From assembly GCF_900016645.1 (NCBI RefSeq), contig NZ_CDGJ01000124.1: a DNA stretch of 32,092 bases; one strand, written 5' to 3'. Under the pieces are notes generated by a model. It did no database searches. It worked only from the letters and a program-made list of their open reading frames with translations, and was not told the origin of the DNA. Positions 7,442 to 15,518 of the stretch are shown piece after piece; position 1 is the stretch's first letter, and every line of letters starts with the position of its first letter. The stretch is from Acididesulfobacillus acetoxydans. Its GTDB lineage: Bacteria > Bacillota > Desulfitobacteriia > Desulfitobacteriales > Desulfitobacteriaceae. Both the position numbers and the translations under genes were made by a program.

Positions 7442-8461
7442 GTGAGGATCCTGAGAACGGCAAAAATCATCCAAAGAATCCTGGCAACGGTTCCGATAGT
7501 GCTGGGTGTCGTTATTTTGGTTTTTGTCTTTATGCGTTTTATTCCCGGCGATCCGGTAGACTTGATGATGGGGCAATCAGGTAATGTCAGCCGGCAGGAA
7601 ATTGCCGATTTACGCGCTCAATTTAACTTGGACGCTCCCGTCTATGTACAGCTCTATGATTATTTAGGCAAAGCGGTGCAGGGCAACTTGGGAGAGTCAT
7701 ATATGGAGAAGAGGCCGGTTATCGATTTGATTGGTCAGGCCCTGCCCGCAACGCTCGAATTGTCATTAATGGCAATCTTATTTGCGCTGATAGTGGCGAT
7801 TCCCATCGGGGTCTATTCGGCAGTCAAACAGAACTCTATTCTTGATCGTGCCAGTATGGGGATATCTTTCCTGGGGGTCTCGATGCCCGGTTTTTGGCTG
7901 GGGATCTTGTTAATGCTGATCTTTTCCGTCAAGTTGGGGATTGCACCTACCCAGGGGCGTATTGCCTATGGTACCGGTTTAGTCAAGGTTACGGGATTTT
8001 ACGTGTTCGACAGCATCCTTACCGGAAACTGGGCGGCTTTGAGAAGCTCCCTCGCTCACTTGATCCTGCCGGCCATTACCTTGGGTTCTCCGACCGCCGC
8101 GGTGGTGGCCCGGGTGGTTCGTTCCAGCATGCTGGAGGTTATGCGGCAAGATTATATCGTCTTGGCTCGCGCTAAGGGCTTGCGGGAGTTCCGGGTGGTC
8201 GTCAGGCACGCCCTGCGCAATGCCCTGATTCCGACAGTCACCGTGTTGGGGACGGAAGTCGGCGCTTTGCTCGGGGGCAACATGATTGTGGAAACCGTCT
8301 TCGGCTGGCCGGGGCTGGGCCGCCTGGCGGTGACCGCCATCTTTAACCGGGATTATCCCTTGGTGCAAGGAGTGGTCATGTTCTATGCGCTCGTCTTTGT
8401 CATGGCAAATTTGGGTGTCGATATCTTGTACACATATCTCAACCCGAAGATTTCGCTGTAG
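7442..8461 (+). CDS. ABC transporter permease, DppB/OppB type
   Basis: The protein starts near VRILRTAKIIQRILATVPIV, typical of DppB/OppB N-termini, with a first membrane helix and the family signature RFIPGDPVD. The usual periplasmic segment LRAQFNLDAPVYVQLYDYL follows, then about five further helices. The EAA-like loop VLARAKGLREFRVVVRHALRNALIP contacts the ATPases. The ending DILYTYLNPKISL is canonical. Several starts are possible (TTG 7403, GTG 7442, CTG 7451), and none has a well spaced ribosome binding site; GTG 7442 gives the most usual N-terminus (339 residues). It lies about 100 bases after the binding protein and 12 bases before the second permease. Confidence 0.9.
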   Translation: MRILRTAKIIQRILATVPIVLGVVILVFVFMRFIPGDPVDLMMGQSGNVSRQEIADLRAQFNLDAPVYVQLYDYLGKAVQGNLGESYMEKRPVIDLIGQALPATLELSLMAILFALIVAIPIGVYSAVKQNSILDRASMGISFLGVSMPGFWLGILLMLIFSVKLGIAPTQGRIAYGTGLVKVTGFYVFDSILTGNWAALRSSLAHLILPAITLGSPTAAVVARVVRSSMLEVMRQDYIVLARAKGLREFRVVVRHALRNALIPTVTVLGTEVGALLGGNMIVETVFGWPGLGRLAVTAIFNRDYPLVQGVVMFYALVFVMANLGVDILYTYLNPKISL

Positions 8462-8473
8462 GAGTGTGAGAAC

Positions 8474-9409
8474 GTGAGCAAAAACAACAGTGCGCCGGCT
8501 TTGGCCGGGCCGAGTGCGGATCCGCGTTTCAGGGCTGTGCGGCGGCGGATGCACCGGCTACTAGAATTCTTGACTGAGCTCAAAGGAAATCCAGCCGCCT
8601 TGATCGGTTTGTTGGTTCTTCTCTTCTACATTGGCATGGCTGCCTTCGCCCCCATCATCTCACCCCATTCTCCTGTGCGCATTCATCTGGACGAGAGGCT
8701 CCTGCCTCCCTTTTGGCTGCCGGGCGGCACCTTAAATCATCCTTTAGGCACAGACGTTTTGGGGATGGATTTGTTGTCCCGGATCATCTATGGAGCCCGG
8801 ATATCTTTGGCCGTAGGATTTTTGTCGGTGGGCATCTCGGTTATTTTCGGTGGGATTCTGGGCCTGTTGGCCGGATATTTTCGCGGGCTGTTTGATGAAA
8901 TCATCTGTCGAGCAGCCGATCTCCTGCTGGCGTTCCCTTTCTTGATTTTCGCCATCGGGGTCATGGCTTTCATGGGCCCGGGCTTTGTGAATCTCATCCT
9001 GGCCTTGACTTTCAAAGGGTGGGTGGAATTCTTTCGCCTGGTCAGAGGAGAGGTGATGGCGGAGAAGACAAAGGAGTATGTGGAAGCGGCCAACGCCTTG
9101 GGGGTAAGCCACCTGAGAACAATTCTAGGCGAGATTTTGCCCAATATTATTCATTCAGTTACGGTTCTCGGCACCTTACGCCTGGGCTACATGATTATTA
9201 TGGAAGCCTCATTGAGTTTCTTAGGGCTTGGTATTCAGCCGCCCACCCCGGCCTGGGGATCGATGATTAACGCCGGCCGCGATTATATGATGAATGCCTG
9301 GTGGATTGCCACCCTGCCCGGAATTGCCTTATTGATTCTAGTTCTCTGCATTAATCTGTTCGGGGAGGGTTTGCGGGATTTAAGCGATCCCCGGCTCAAA
9401 CGCAACTGA
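8474..9409 (+). CDS. ABC transporter permease, DppC/OppC type
   Basis: GTG 8474 follows the ribosome binding site GGAGTGTGAG. The 311-residue product has the OppC N-terminal region with helix ALIGLLVLLFYIGMAAFAPI, then HPLGTDVLGMDLLSRIIYGARISL, a block diagnostic of DppC/OppC permeases. The EAA loop is EAANALGVSHLRTILGEILPNI, and the ending is GLRDLSDPRLKRN. Together with the preceding permease it forms the membrane channel of the importer. The 270 bases between this gene and the first ATPase hold no gene, only inverted and direct repeats of GGCTTCCGG. Confidence 0.92.
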   Translation: MSKNNSAPALAGPSADPRFRAVRRRMHRLLEFLTELKGNPAALIGLLVLLFYIGMAAFAPIISPHSPVRIHLDERLLPPFWLPGGTLNHPLGTDVLGMDLLSRIIYGARISLAVGFLSVGISVIFGGILGLLAGYFRGLFDEIICRAADLLLAFPFLIFAIGVMAFMGPGFVNLILALTFKGWVEFFRLVRGEVMAEKTKEYVEAANALGVSHLRTILGEILPNIIHSVTVLGTLRLGYMIIMEASLSFLGLGIQPPTPAWGSMINAGRDYMMNAWWIATLPGIALLILVLCINLFGEGLRDLSDPRLKRN

Positions 9410-9638
9410 TCAGATATCCCTGTCGGCAGAGGGAGGGAGCGGCCAGTTCGAGCAGTCGTCTCTGCTGAGGCCGTTCATCCGTCCCCGTCGGCAAAGGATA
9501 CTCGGGAGGTCGGCGAAGGATACCCCGAAAGTTAAGTCAGACCGGTACGACAGGCGCTGCCAAGCCTGTCCCCGGCCACAAAAGGCCCCGGAAGCCGAGA
9601 AGAGCCTTTGCTCAGGTCGGAAATTCACTCTGACCCGG

Positions 9639-9666
9639 GGCTTCCGGACTCCGGCTTCCGGAACGA
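9639..9666 (+). repeat. 14-bp tandem duplication before the first ATPase gene
   Basis: GGCTTCCGGACTCC (9639-9652) is followed directly by GGCTTCCGGAACGA (9653-9666). The second copy runs into the GAGAGGAGTGGAG ribosome binding region of the ATG at 9680. An upstream CCCGGAAGCC near 9588 can pair with either copy, so alternative hairpins are possible in the leader. Confidence 0.6.
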
Positions 9667-9679
9667 GAGGAGTGGAGTC

Positions 9680-10675
9680 ATGCTGGCAATCGAGCAGTTG
9701 ACCATGATCTATGAAACGAAACGCGGCAGGGTCAAGGCTGTCAACAAAGTCGACCTGTCTTTGGGGACAGGGGAGATCTTGGGTCTTGTCGGGGAGTCGG
9801 GCTGTGGTAAGAGTGCTACCCTGCTCACTATTCTCGGATTGGTGCCTTACCCGGGCAAGGTAACCGGTGGCCGCATCATCTTCCAAGGAGAGGATCTCCT
9901 GCAGAAAACACCGGCAGAGTTGAGGAAAATCCGGGGTAAAGAGATTGCGATGATCTTCCAGGATCCCATGACCACACTCAACCCTGTGTTTAAAGTGGGG
10001 GAACAGATCAGGGAGTCTTTACAAATTCACGGTTTAATGAACGAACAGGCGGAAGGGGGTTGGTTCAAAGGAAGAAAACGCAAAGAGAGTGAAGTAGACA
10101 GGGTTTATCAACTCATGCGGGAAGTCGGGATACCTTCCCCGGAAAAACGCTATTTTGAATATCCCTTCCAATTCAGCGGCGGGATGCAGCAAAGGGCGAT
10201 CATAGCCATTGCCTTGGCCTGCTCGGCCCAACTGCTTTTGGCCGACGAGCCGACCACCGCCTTGGATGTTACGATTCAGGCTCAGATCCTGGAACTGCTG
10301 GCAAAAATCAACCGAGAACGGGAGACTGCCATGGTCCTAGTCACCCATAATCTGGCTATGGCCGCGGAGTTCTGCCAGAGGATTGCTGTCATGTATGCCG
10401 GCGAGATTGTGGAACAGGGGCCCACAGACGAAGTGTTGGAAAAACCGAAACATCCCTATACCCAAGGGCTTTTGCGCTCAATTCCCCGGATAGGTAAGGT
10501 GAAACAGAAGCTCGAGCCGATTCCGGGAACCGTTCCCGACTTGGCTTCTTTAGAAGATGGAACCTGTCCTTTCTATCCCCGCTGCGCTCAGGCTCAACCT
10601 GCCTGCTTGGAGGATGAATGCACTCTGGAAGACGTGGGCGGCGGACACTGGGTAAAATGCGCCCTTTATAACTAA
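9680..10675 (+). CDS. ABC transporter ATPase, DppD/OppD type
   Basis: ATG 9680 is preceded by GAGGAGTGGAG and gives 331 residues; an upstream TTG (9608) only adds repeat sequence. Visible motifs are Walker A GESGCGKSAT, the Q-loop MIFQDPMTTLNPV, the ABC signature FSGGMQQRA, Walker B LLLADEPTTALD and the H-loop VTHN. The C-terminal oligopeptide-transport extension is present, with CPFYPRCAQAQPAC supplying the cysteines that hold a [4Fe-4S] cluster in this subfamily. A GRKRKE insertion near residue 130 is unremarkable. It should pair with the second ATPase to drive the importer. Confidence 0.93.
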   Translation: MLAIEQLTMIYETKRGRVKAVNKVDLSLGTGEILGLVGESGCGKSATLLTILGLVPYPGKVTGGRIIFQGEDLLQKTPAELRKIRGKEIAMIFQDPMTTLNPVFKVGEQIRESLQIHGLMNEQAEGGWFKGRKRKESEVDRVYQLMREVGIPSPEKRYFEYPFQFSGGMQQRAIIAIALACSAQLLLADEPTTALDVTIQAQILELLAKINRERETAMVLVTHNLAMAAEFCQRIAVMYAGEIVEQGPTDEVLEKPKHPYTQGLLRSIPRIGKVKQKLEPIPGTVPDLASLEDGTCPFYPRCAQAQPACLEDECTLEDVGGGHWVKCALYN

Positions 10676-10700
10676 GCAAAACTCGGCAGTACTTACGCTG

Positions 10701-10857
10701 GGGAGGGGACAGACGGTGGCAAAAATCTTGTTCGGATTTCTACCCCCGCTTTCCCTTCCCCCCATGGGGAGGGGACAGATGTTGGCAAAAACCCTCACAA
10801 AAACGCGTGATCCCGTTGCGATCTGCGATGGGGGGAGGGGACAGACGTTGGGAAAAA
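10701..10857 (+). repeat. Three 25-bp repeats spaced exactly 66 bp, each with a ribosome binding site and start codon
   Basis: Copies begin at 10701, 10767 and 10833 and share GGGAGGGGACAGA followed by a GTG or TTG and a run of A. Starts at 10716 (GTG), 10782 (TTG) and 10848 (TTG) are all in the same frame as the second ATPase gene, because the period is a multiple of three. Sequence between the repeats is not conserved. Confidence 0.8.
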
Positions 10858-11840
10858 CCCCTTTGGTCGAGCTTCGTGGCTTGAAAAAACACTATGTGCT
10901 GAAGAAAAGCATGTTGGAAAAACTCGCCGGAGGCCGGGAACAGGTTGTTAAAGCTGTGGACGGGGTAGATCTGCAGATCTTCAACGGCGAGACGCTGGGC
11001 TTGGTCGGTGAGAGTGGCTGCGGTAAGTCAACCTTGGGCAGGACGATTTTGCAGCTTCACCCGCCCAGCGCCGGGGACATTATTTTTGACGGTAAACCTA
11101 TCCATGATCTCAAGAGGGAGGAACGGCGGGATTTCTGTCGTCAAGCGCAGATTATCTTTCAGAACCCCTACTCCTCCCTCAACCCGAGGAAAAGCGTCCG
11201 GCAAATTTTGGCGCTGGCTCTCCGAGCGCGAGGTCTAAGCGATCCTAACTTGCAAGAAGAAGAAATCCGCCTGCTTTTACCTAGAGTGGGACTATCGGAA
11301 GCGCATATTGACAGGTATCCTCACCAATTCAGCGGGGGACAACGCCAGCGGATTGGGGTCGCGCGGGCCTTGGCGCTGAAGCCTCGCTTTGTCGTGGCGG
11401 ATGAACCCGTTTCTGCTCTGGATGTTTCGGTCCAAGCTCAGATCATAAATTTGCTGGAAGAACTGCAGGCGGAATTTCAACTCACTTATCTGTTTGTCGC
11501 CCATGATTTGAGCGTCATCCACCACATCAGCGACCGGGTGGCCGTGATGTATTTGGGCAAAATCGTAGAAATCGCTGAGACGGAGGAATTGTTCAATGAT
11601 CCGCGGCACCCTTATACCCAGGCTTTGCTCTCCGCCATTCCAAGAGTAGACAAAGAAGCCAGAAGCACCCGAATTCTCCTGACGGGAACTGTTCCTACCC
11701 CCATCGATTCGCCAGCCGGGTGCGCCTTTCACCCTCGGTGTTTTAAAAGAAAGGGCCGCATCTGTGAGGAACAGCCGCCGGATTTGGTCTATGATTCTTC
11801 TTGGCATGGTGTGGCCTGCCATGCTTGTCAGATGCTTTAG
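10848..11840 (+). CDS. ABC transporter ATPase, DppF/OppF type
   Basis: I chose TTG 10848, the last of three in-frame starts that each carry GGGAGGGGA, because the product then begins close to the family start (TPLVELRGLKKHYVLKK); length is 330 residues. Motifs seen are Walker A GESGCGKST, the Q-loop IIFQNPYSSLNPRK, the signature FSGGQRQRIG, Walker B FVVADEPVSALD and the H-loop VAHD. The tail has CAFHPRCFKRKGRICEEQ, the oligopeptide-family extension with cluster cysteines. Starts at 10716 or 10782 would add 44 or 22 residues of repeat-derived sequence with no family support. Confidence 0.93.
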   Translation: MGKTPLVELRGLKKHYVLKKSMLEKLAGGREQVVKAVDGVDLQIFNGETLGLVGESGCGKSTLGRTILQLHPPSAGDIIFDGKPIHDLKREERRDFCRQAQIIFQNPYSSLNPRKSVRQILALALRARGLSDPNLQEEEIRLLLPRVGLSEAHIDRYPHQFSGGQRQRIGVARALALKPRFVVADEPVSALDVSVQAQIINLLEELQAEFQLTYLFVAHDLSVIHHISDRVAVMYLGKIVEIAETEELFNDPRHPYTQALLSAIPRVDKEARSTRILLTGTVPTPIDSPAGCAFHPRCFKRKGRICEEQPPDLVYDSSWHGVACHACQML

Positions 11841-11934
11841 ATGTGATTGCCCCGTGAAGTGCACCGGTTCTTTCAGTCCCTGAGCAAAGTATCCGGGGGC
11901 AACTGGTTATAACCGGCTGCTATGAGCAAAGCGA

Positions 11935-11990
11935 CAAGGGAAACGGGCAGTGCAAAAGGGAAACGAGAGTGAAAGGGGAAATAAGCATTG
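11935..11990 (+). repeat. 19-bp tandem repeat, three copies, ending in the AtuA start codon
   Basis: Three units near 11935, 11953 and 11972 follow the pattern AAGGGAAA, a few bases, then GTG or TTG. The start-like codons fall at 11950, 11969 and 11988. Only the last opens the AtuA frame, since a period of 19 is not a multiple of three. Confidence 0.65.
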
Positions 11991-13361
11991 AAAGAGGAAT
12001 TGAAATTTCTATGTCCGAACGGTCATCTTGGCTTTGCCCCGACCAAAGAAGAAAGTTATTATTTGGGGGTTCAGGAAAAGCCAGACTTCATCCTTTGTGA
12101 TTCCGGCAGCGATGACATTGGCCCGGGACCTCTGGGTGCGGATGTTTGCGCCAGCCCCAGAGAGTGGCAGACACATGATCTGGAATTAATGCTGGTAGAA
12201 GCGCGCAGGCTCGGGGTGCCCATGATCATAGGATCCGCGGGAGACACCGGTACTAACAGCCGGGTCGACATGTATGTAGAGATTATCACGGAACTGGCGC
12301 GCAAACACAACCTACCCAAGTTTAAACTGGGTTATTTTTACTCCGAAGTGAATAGAGCCTATCTAAGGGCAAAGATGGACCAGGACGAAAGGATTGAGGG
12401 TTTGGACGGACGGCCTGACTTAACTTATGAGGAACTGGCCAAAACCGACCGAATTGTCGCGGTGGCGGGAGTTCATCCCTTTATGAAGCTGCTGGAAATG
12501 GGGGCGGATGTCATTATCGGGGGACGTTCCAGTGACTGTGCTATTTTCGCTGCCCCGGCCATGTTCCATGGCTTTTCGGCGGATTTGTCGTATTATCTGG
12601 GCAAAGTTCTGGAATGTGCTTCCTTCAACGCCGAACCCTATGGCGGAAAAGAGTCGGTTTTGGGTACGATCACCCGGGAAGAGGTCAGGGTCAAAGCCAT
12701 GCATCCCGCACAGCGCTGCACGGTGGCCTCAGTCTCGGGTCATGCCATGTATGAAAGATCGAATCCCTTTTTCGAATATGTGGCCGGCGGGGTCTTGGAT
12801 ATGACCCATTGTCACTATGAACAGTATGATGAAAAGACTTGCAAGATCACAGGTCCCGAGTTCCACCCCATAGAGGGAAAAACCAAAGTCAAACTGGAAG
12901 GATCAGGCAAAATCGGGGAACGCTATATTGGGATTGCAGGCATCAGGGATCCCTATACGATCAAGAATATTGAGCAAGTGATTGGCTGGGCGAGAAAGCA
13001 AGTGGAGGAGAAGTACGGGACGAACGGCTATGAACTGCATTACCGTATCTTTGGCAAAAACGGGGTCATGGGCGATTTGGAACCGGTCAAAGAGATTAAG
13101 TCCCATGAACTGGGTATTATTGTTCAAGGGGTGGCGCCCACGAAGGAGATGGCGGAGGAGATCACCATGATCGGTACCCGTCAGCTCTTCTACGCCCGTC
13201 TGCCGGAGGTCAAGGGTACGGCGGGAGGGGCCGCTTTCATGCTGGATGAAGTACTCCCAGCTTCTCCGGGTTATATGTGGACGCTGAATCATGTGGTTGC
13301 AGTGGATGATCCGTTGGAGCTCTTCCCGGTAAGACTGATTGAAGTAGGAAAAGAGGAATAG
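11988..13361 (+). CDS. AtuA-family (DUF1446) acyclic terpene utilization-like protein
   Basis: The 457-residue protein from TTG 11988 (ribosome binding site AAAGGGGAAA) resembles PF07287, the AtuA/DUF1446 family. Recognisable parts are CDSGSDDIGPGPLG (about 36-49), the Ser/Gly-rich IGSAGDTGTN (about 80-89), GADVIIGGRSSDCAIFAAPA (about 171-190), HPAQRCTVASVSGHAMYE and the C-terminal GTRQLFYARLPEVKG. AtuA itself belongs to the citronellol/geraniol pathway of Pseudomonas, but most clostridial members sit beside DUF4387 and amino- or hydroxy-acid genes, and their reaction is not established. The DUF4387 gene follows 12 bases later after GGAGG, so the two probably form one functional unit. I would not assign terpene catabolism. 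Confidence 0.8.
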   Translation: MKEELKFLCPNGHLGFAPTKEESYYLGVQEKPDFILCDSGSDDIGPGPLGADVCASPREWQTHDLELMLVEARRLGVPMIIGSAGDTGTNSRVDMYVEIITELARKHNLPKFKLGYFYSEVNRAYLRAKMDQDERIEGLDGRPDLTYEELAKTDRIVAVAGVHPFMKLLEMGADVIIGGRSSDCAIFAAPAMFHGFSADLSYYLGKVLECASFNAEPYGGKESVLGTITREEVRVKAMHPAQRCTVASVSGHAMYERSNPFFEYVAGGVLDMTHCHYEQYDEKTCKITGPEFHPIEGKTKVKLEGSGKIGERYIGIAGIRDPYTIKNIEQVIGWARKQVEEKYGTNGYELHYRIFGKNGVMGDLEPVKEIKSHELGIIVQGVAPTKEMAEEITMIGTRQLFYARLPEVKGTAGGAAFMLDEVLPASPGYMWTLNHVVAVDDPLELFPVRLIEVGKEE

Positions 13362-13373
13362 AGGAGGTTCAAA

Positions 13374-13697
13374 ATGAAAACCAGGAAATTGGTGGATCTG
13401 GCGAAAACGATCCGAAGTAAGAACGCGGGTCCGGATAAGATTACATTTGACATTATCTTCCGGGAAAAGGAGAATTATGATTTGGTGAAAAAAAGCGGAG
13501 TCATTAATCGTGAATTGATCTGCAATATTTATAATTTACAGGAAAGGGAGATTGCCGACTTTGTGGAGTTCGATCCGGCTTATGCCATCAAGTTTACCAT
13601 GTATCGCCGCCGACCCAGCGGCAGCCCGGGGGAATCGGATGTCTTCGGCTGCCAGCAGTATGCTCCGCTTCTCGACATAGAGATACCGGTAGGCTGA
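13374..13697 (+). CDS. DUF4387 family protein
   Basis: The 107-residue protein starts at ATG 13374, preceded by GAGGAGG. It has the DUF4387 pattern: KLVDLAKTIRSKNAGPDKITFDI at the start, INRELICNIYN in the middle and a conserved end FGCQQYAPLLDIEIP. DUF4387 proteins almost always follow an AtuA/DUF1446 gene or are fused to it, and probably form the small subunit or second domain of the same enzyme. No catalytic activity has been firmly assigned as far as I know. The next 95 bases hold no gene; TAAGAG recurs there at 13707, 13753 and 13778. Confidence 0.85.
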   Translation: MKTRKLVDLAKTIRSKNAGPDKITFDIIFREKENYDLVKKSGVINRELICNIYNLQEREIADFVEFDPAYAIKFTMYRRRPSGSPGESDVFGCQQYAPLLDIEIPVG

Positions 13698-13792
13698 ACT
13701 GAACTGTAAGAGCAGGACGGAGAACGAGATTTTTGAAACCTGCCCTGGGGTTTAAGAGACCTAGGCGGAAGTGCCTTTAAGAGCAGAGAGAG

Positions 13793-14569
13793 GTGGAGAC
13801 GACGAAACCCCTTATTGGTATAAACTGTGCTTTTCAAGCTGAAGGTGATCGGTTTAACGATCGACTTCATCTGGCTCGCATCTATGTCCAGGCTGTAGAA
13901 AAGACAGGGGGAATACCCATACTCCTTCCGATCGTTGAGAACGAAGGCAGCGTACGGGCCATGATGGATGAAGTGGATGGATTGTTAATGAGCGGAGGGG
14001 GCGGGTTACCCGCAAAGTTTACCCGTGACCAAACATTGCCGGGTCTGGCGGAGCAAAACCCCATCCGCCACCGTTTTGACGTCCAAATCGTCAAGTTGGC
14101 TTTGGAGCGTGATCTGCCGATCTTGGGCATCTGTCGCGGACACCAGACGGTCAATGAAGTGGCTGGGGGAACGCTGCATCTTTCTTTACAGGAAAAGACC
14201 CGGCAAGAGCACCGGCAGGAAAGCCCGGATGACCAGGTCTGTCATCAGATCCGGATTGCGGAGAATTCTCGTCTGGCTTCTTTCATGGGGACCACCGGAG
14301 TGGGAGTCAACAGCTTTCATCGCCAGGCGGTTGATAGGTTGGCTCCAGGCATGCGGGCTGTGGCCTGGGCAGACGACGGTATCCTCGAAGCCTATGAAAG
14401 TGATCGGCATTTGTTTGTGCTGGGCTGCCAATTCCACCCTGAATCTTTAATGGTCAGGGATAGCCGTTTCGCCGCGATCTACGGTGCTTTCGTTCAGGCC
14501 GCGACCCAGTATCACGACAAAGTATCACGGCCAGGTATCAGGACCAGGTATCATGAACGTGGCCATTAA
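13793..14569 (+). CDS. Class I glutamine amidotransferase-like hydrolase (peptidase C26, PuuD-like)
   Basis: GTG 13793 follows GAGAGAGAG and gives 258 residues. The fold and catalytic residues match PF07722, gamma-glutamyl-gamma-aminobutyrate hydrolase type. The elements are PLIGINC at the start, VDGLLMSGGGG, nucleophile Cys114 in GICRGHQ, and His215 and Glu217 in CQFHPE. Known members cleave gamma-glutamyl amides such as gamma-Glu-GABA. In this operon, next to a peptide-type importer and a racemase, hydrolysis of a gamma-glutamyl or similar amide is plausible but unproven. The C-terminal residues after FVQAA are encoded by a 13-bp tandem repeat and are probably recent additions. The gene overlaps the start of the EamA transporter by 17 bases. 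Confidence 0.85.
   Translation: METTKPLIGINCAFQAEGDRFNDRLHLARIYVQAVEKTGGIPILLPIVENEGSVRAMMDEVDGLLMSGGGGLPAKFTRDQTLPGLAEQNPIRHRFDVQIVKLALERDLPILGICRGHQTVNEVAGGTLHLSLQEKTRQEHRQESPDDQVCHQIRIAENSRLASFMGTTGVGVNSFHRQAVDRLAPGMRAVAWADDGILEAYESDRHLFVLGCQFHPESLMVRDSRFAAIYGAFVQAATQYHDKVSRPGIRTRYHERGH
14507..14558 (+). repeat. 13-bp tandem repeat, four imperfect copies, across a gene junction
   Basis: Units at 14507, 14519, 14532 and 14545 share the core AGTATCACG or AGGTATCA. The array encodes the last residues of the C26 hydrolase and holds the ATG (14553) of the EamA transporter. Confidence 0.65.
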
Positions 14570-15449
14570 TTTAAAGACCCGCTGGACTGCGGATACCGGG
14601 TTGGTGATAGCCGCTTCCTTTTGGGGTTTTGACACGATTTTGATTAAGCTGACGATCGTGACTTTCCCCCCCTTGTTTTATCTTGGCATCCGCTTTTTGT
14701 TAGCTGGGGCCATTATGAGCGTTCTCTTTTGGCCCAAGATTACTTCCCTAGGGAAGAGTGCCTGGTTTTGGACGTGCCTGGCTGGGACCTTGCTCTTTGG
14801 CGGCTTTGCCTTGCAAACAGTGGGGTTGCGGTATACCACCCCCGGGATATCAGCCTTTCTTACCATGACGTATTTTATGTTTGCACCGATATTCAAATCG
14901 CTCATTTCCCGTAAATTGCCAGAGAGCAAGTTGATTGCGGGCATATTGCTGGTCGCAGTTGGCATGTGGTTACTCTTTTTCCAAAACAGGTTCGTATTTG
15001 GGCTGGGGGAATCATTGACGCTTCTGTCGGCTGTGCTGTTTGCGATGCATATTCTGGTGGTAGACAAAGCCGTCAATTTAGTTAACTCGGTAGCCTTGGC
15101 AACGATCCAAGTAAGTGTCACAGGTTTTTTAAGCATAATATTGGCTTTGATCTTGGAGCCCTTCCCCCGTGAGTTTACATCTTTATCAGTTTTAACCATC
15201 GGCTTTGGTATTCTTTTCGGCAGCATTGGAGCCTATTTGTTGCAGACAGGGGCACAGAAGCTGACACCGCCTTCCCATGTCGGACTCTTGTTAAGTTTGG
15301 AAGCGATTTTTGCGCTCCTGTTTTCTGTGCTCTTTGGCTTGGATGTGCTCACCAGGAACGGTATCTTGGGATTGGCTTTGGTTTTCCTGGGTACCATTTT
15401 GGCAGAGTGGACGCGACCCCAAAAAACACCGGCAGGAAATAAGGCTTGA
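14553..15449 (+). CDS. EamA/DMT family transporter
   Basis: From ATG 14553 the product has 298 residues and about ten hydrophobic helices arranged as two EamA repeats (PF00892). Clear signs are GLVIAASFWGFDTILIKL at the start, the ISAFLTMTYFMFAPIFKSL segment closing repeat one, and SHVGLLLSLEAIFALLFSVLFG in repeat two, the usual EamA ending before a short basic tail. Family members export amino acids, nucleosides or other metabolites. Its place between a hydrolase and a racemase suggests removal of a pathway product or a toxic analogue. A longer start at 14484 would read through the 13-bp repeat and is unlikely. Confidence 0.85.
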   Translation: MNVAINLKTRWTADTGLVIAASFWGFDTILIKLTIVTFPPLFYLGIRFLLAGAIMSVLFWPKITSLGKSAWFWTCLAGTLLFGGFALQTVGLRYTTPGISAFLTMTYFMFAPIFKSLISRKLPESKLIAGILLVAVGMWLLFFQNRFVFGLGESLTLLSAVLFAMHILVVDKAVNLVNSVALATIQVSVTGFLSIILALILEPFPREFTSLSVLTIGFGILFGSIGAYLLQTGAQKLTPPSHVGLLLSLEAIFALLFSVLFGLDVLTRNGILGLALVFLGTILAEWTRPQKTPAGNKA

Positions 15450-15518
15450 GGATTTAGAAAACTTAACTAATTTTTATCCATGATGGTCGACATTTATGTG
15501 GCAAAGGGGGAAAAGCCA

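Noticed and set aside
10701..10857. Regularly spaced repeats as a CRISPR array
   Set aside because: Only three copies, spacers similar in length because of a 66-bp duplication, repeats contain ribosome binding sites, and no cas gene is present.
11988..13697. Citronellol/geraniol degradation
   Set aside because: AtuA similarity alone is not enough; no other atu genes (carboxylase, dehydrogenases) are present and the partner is DUF4387.
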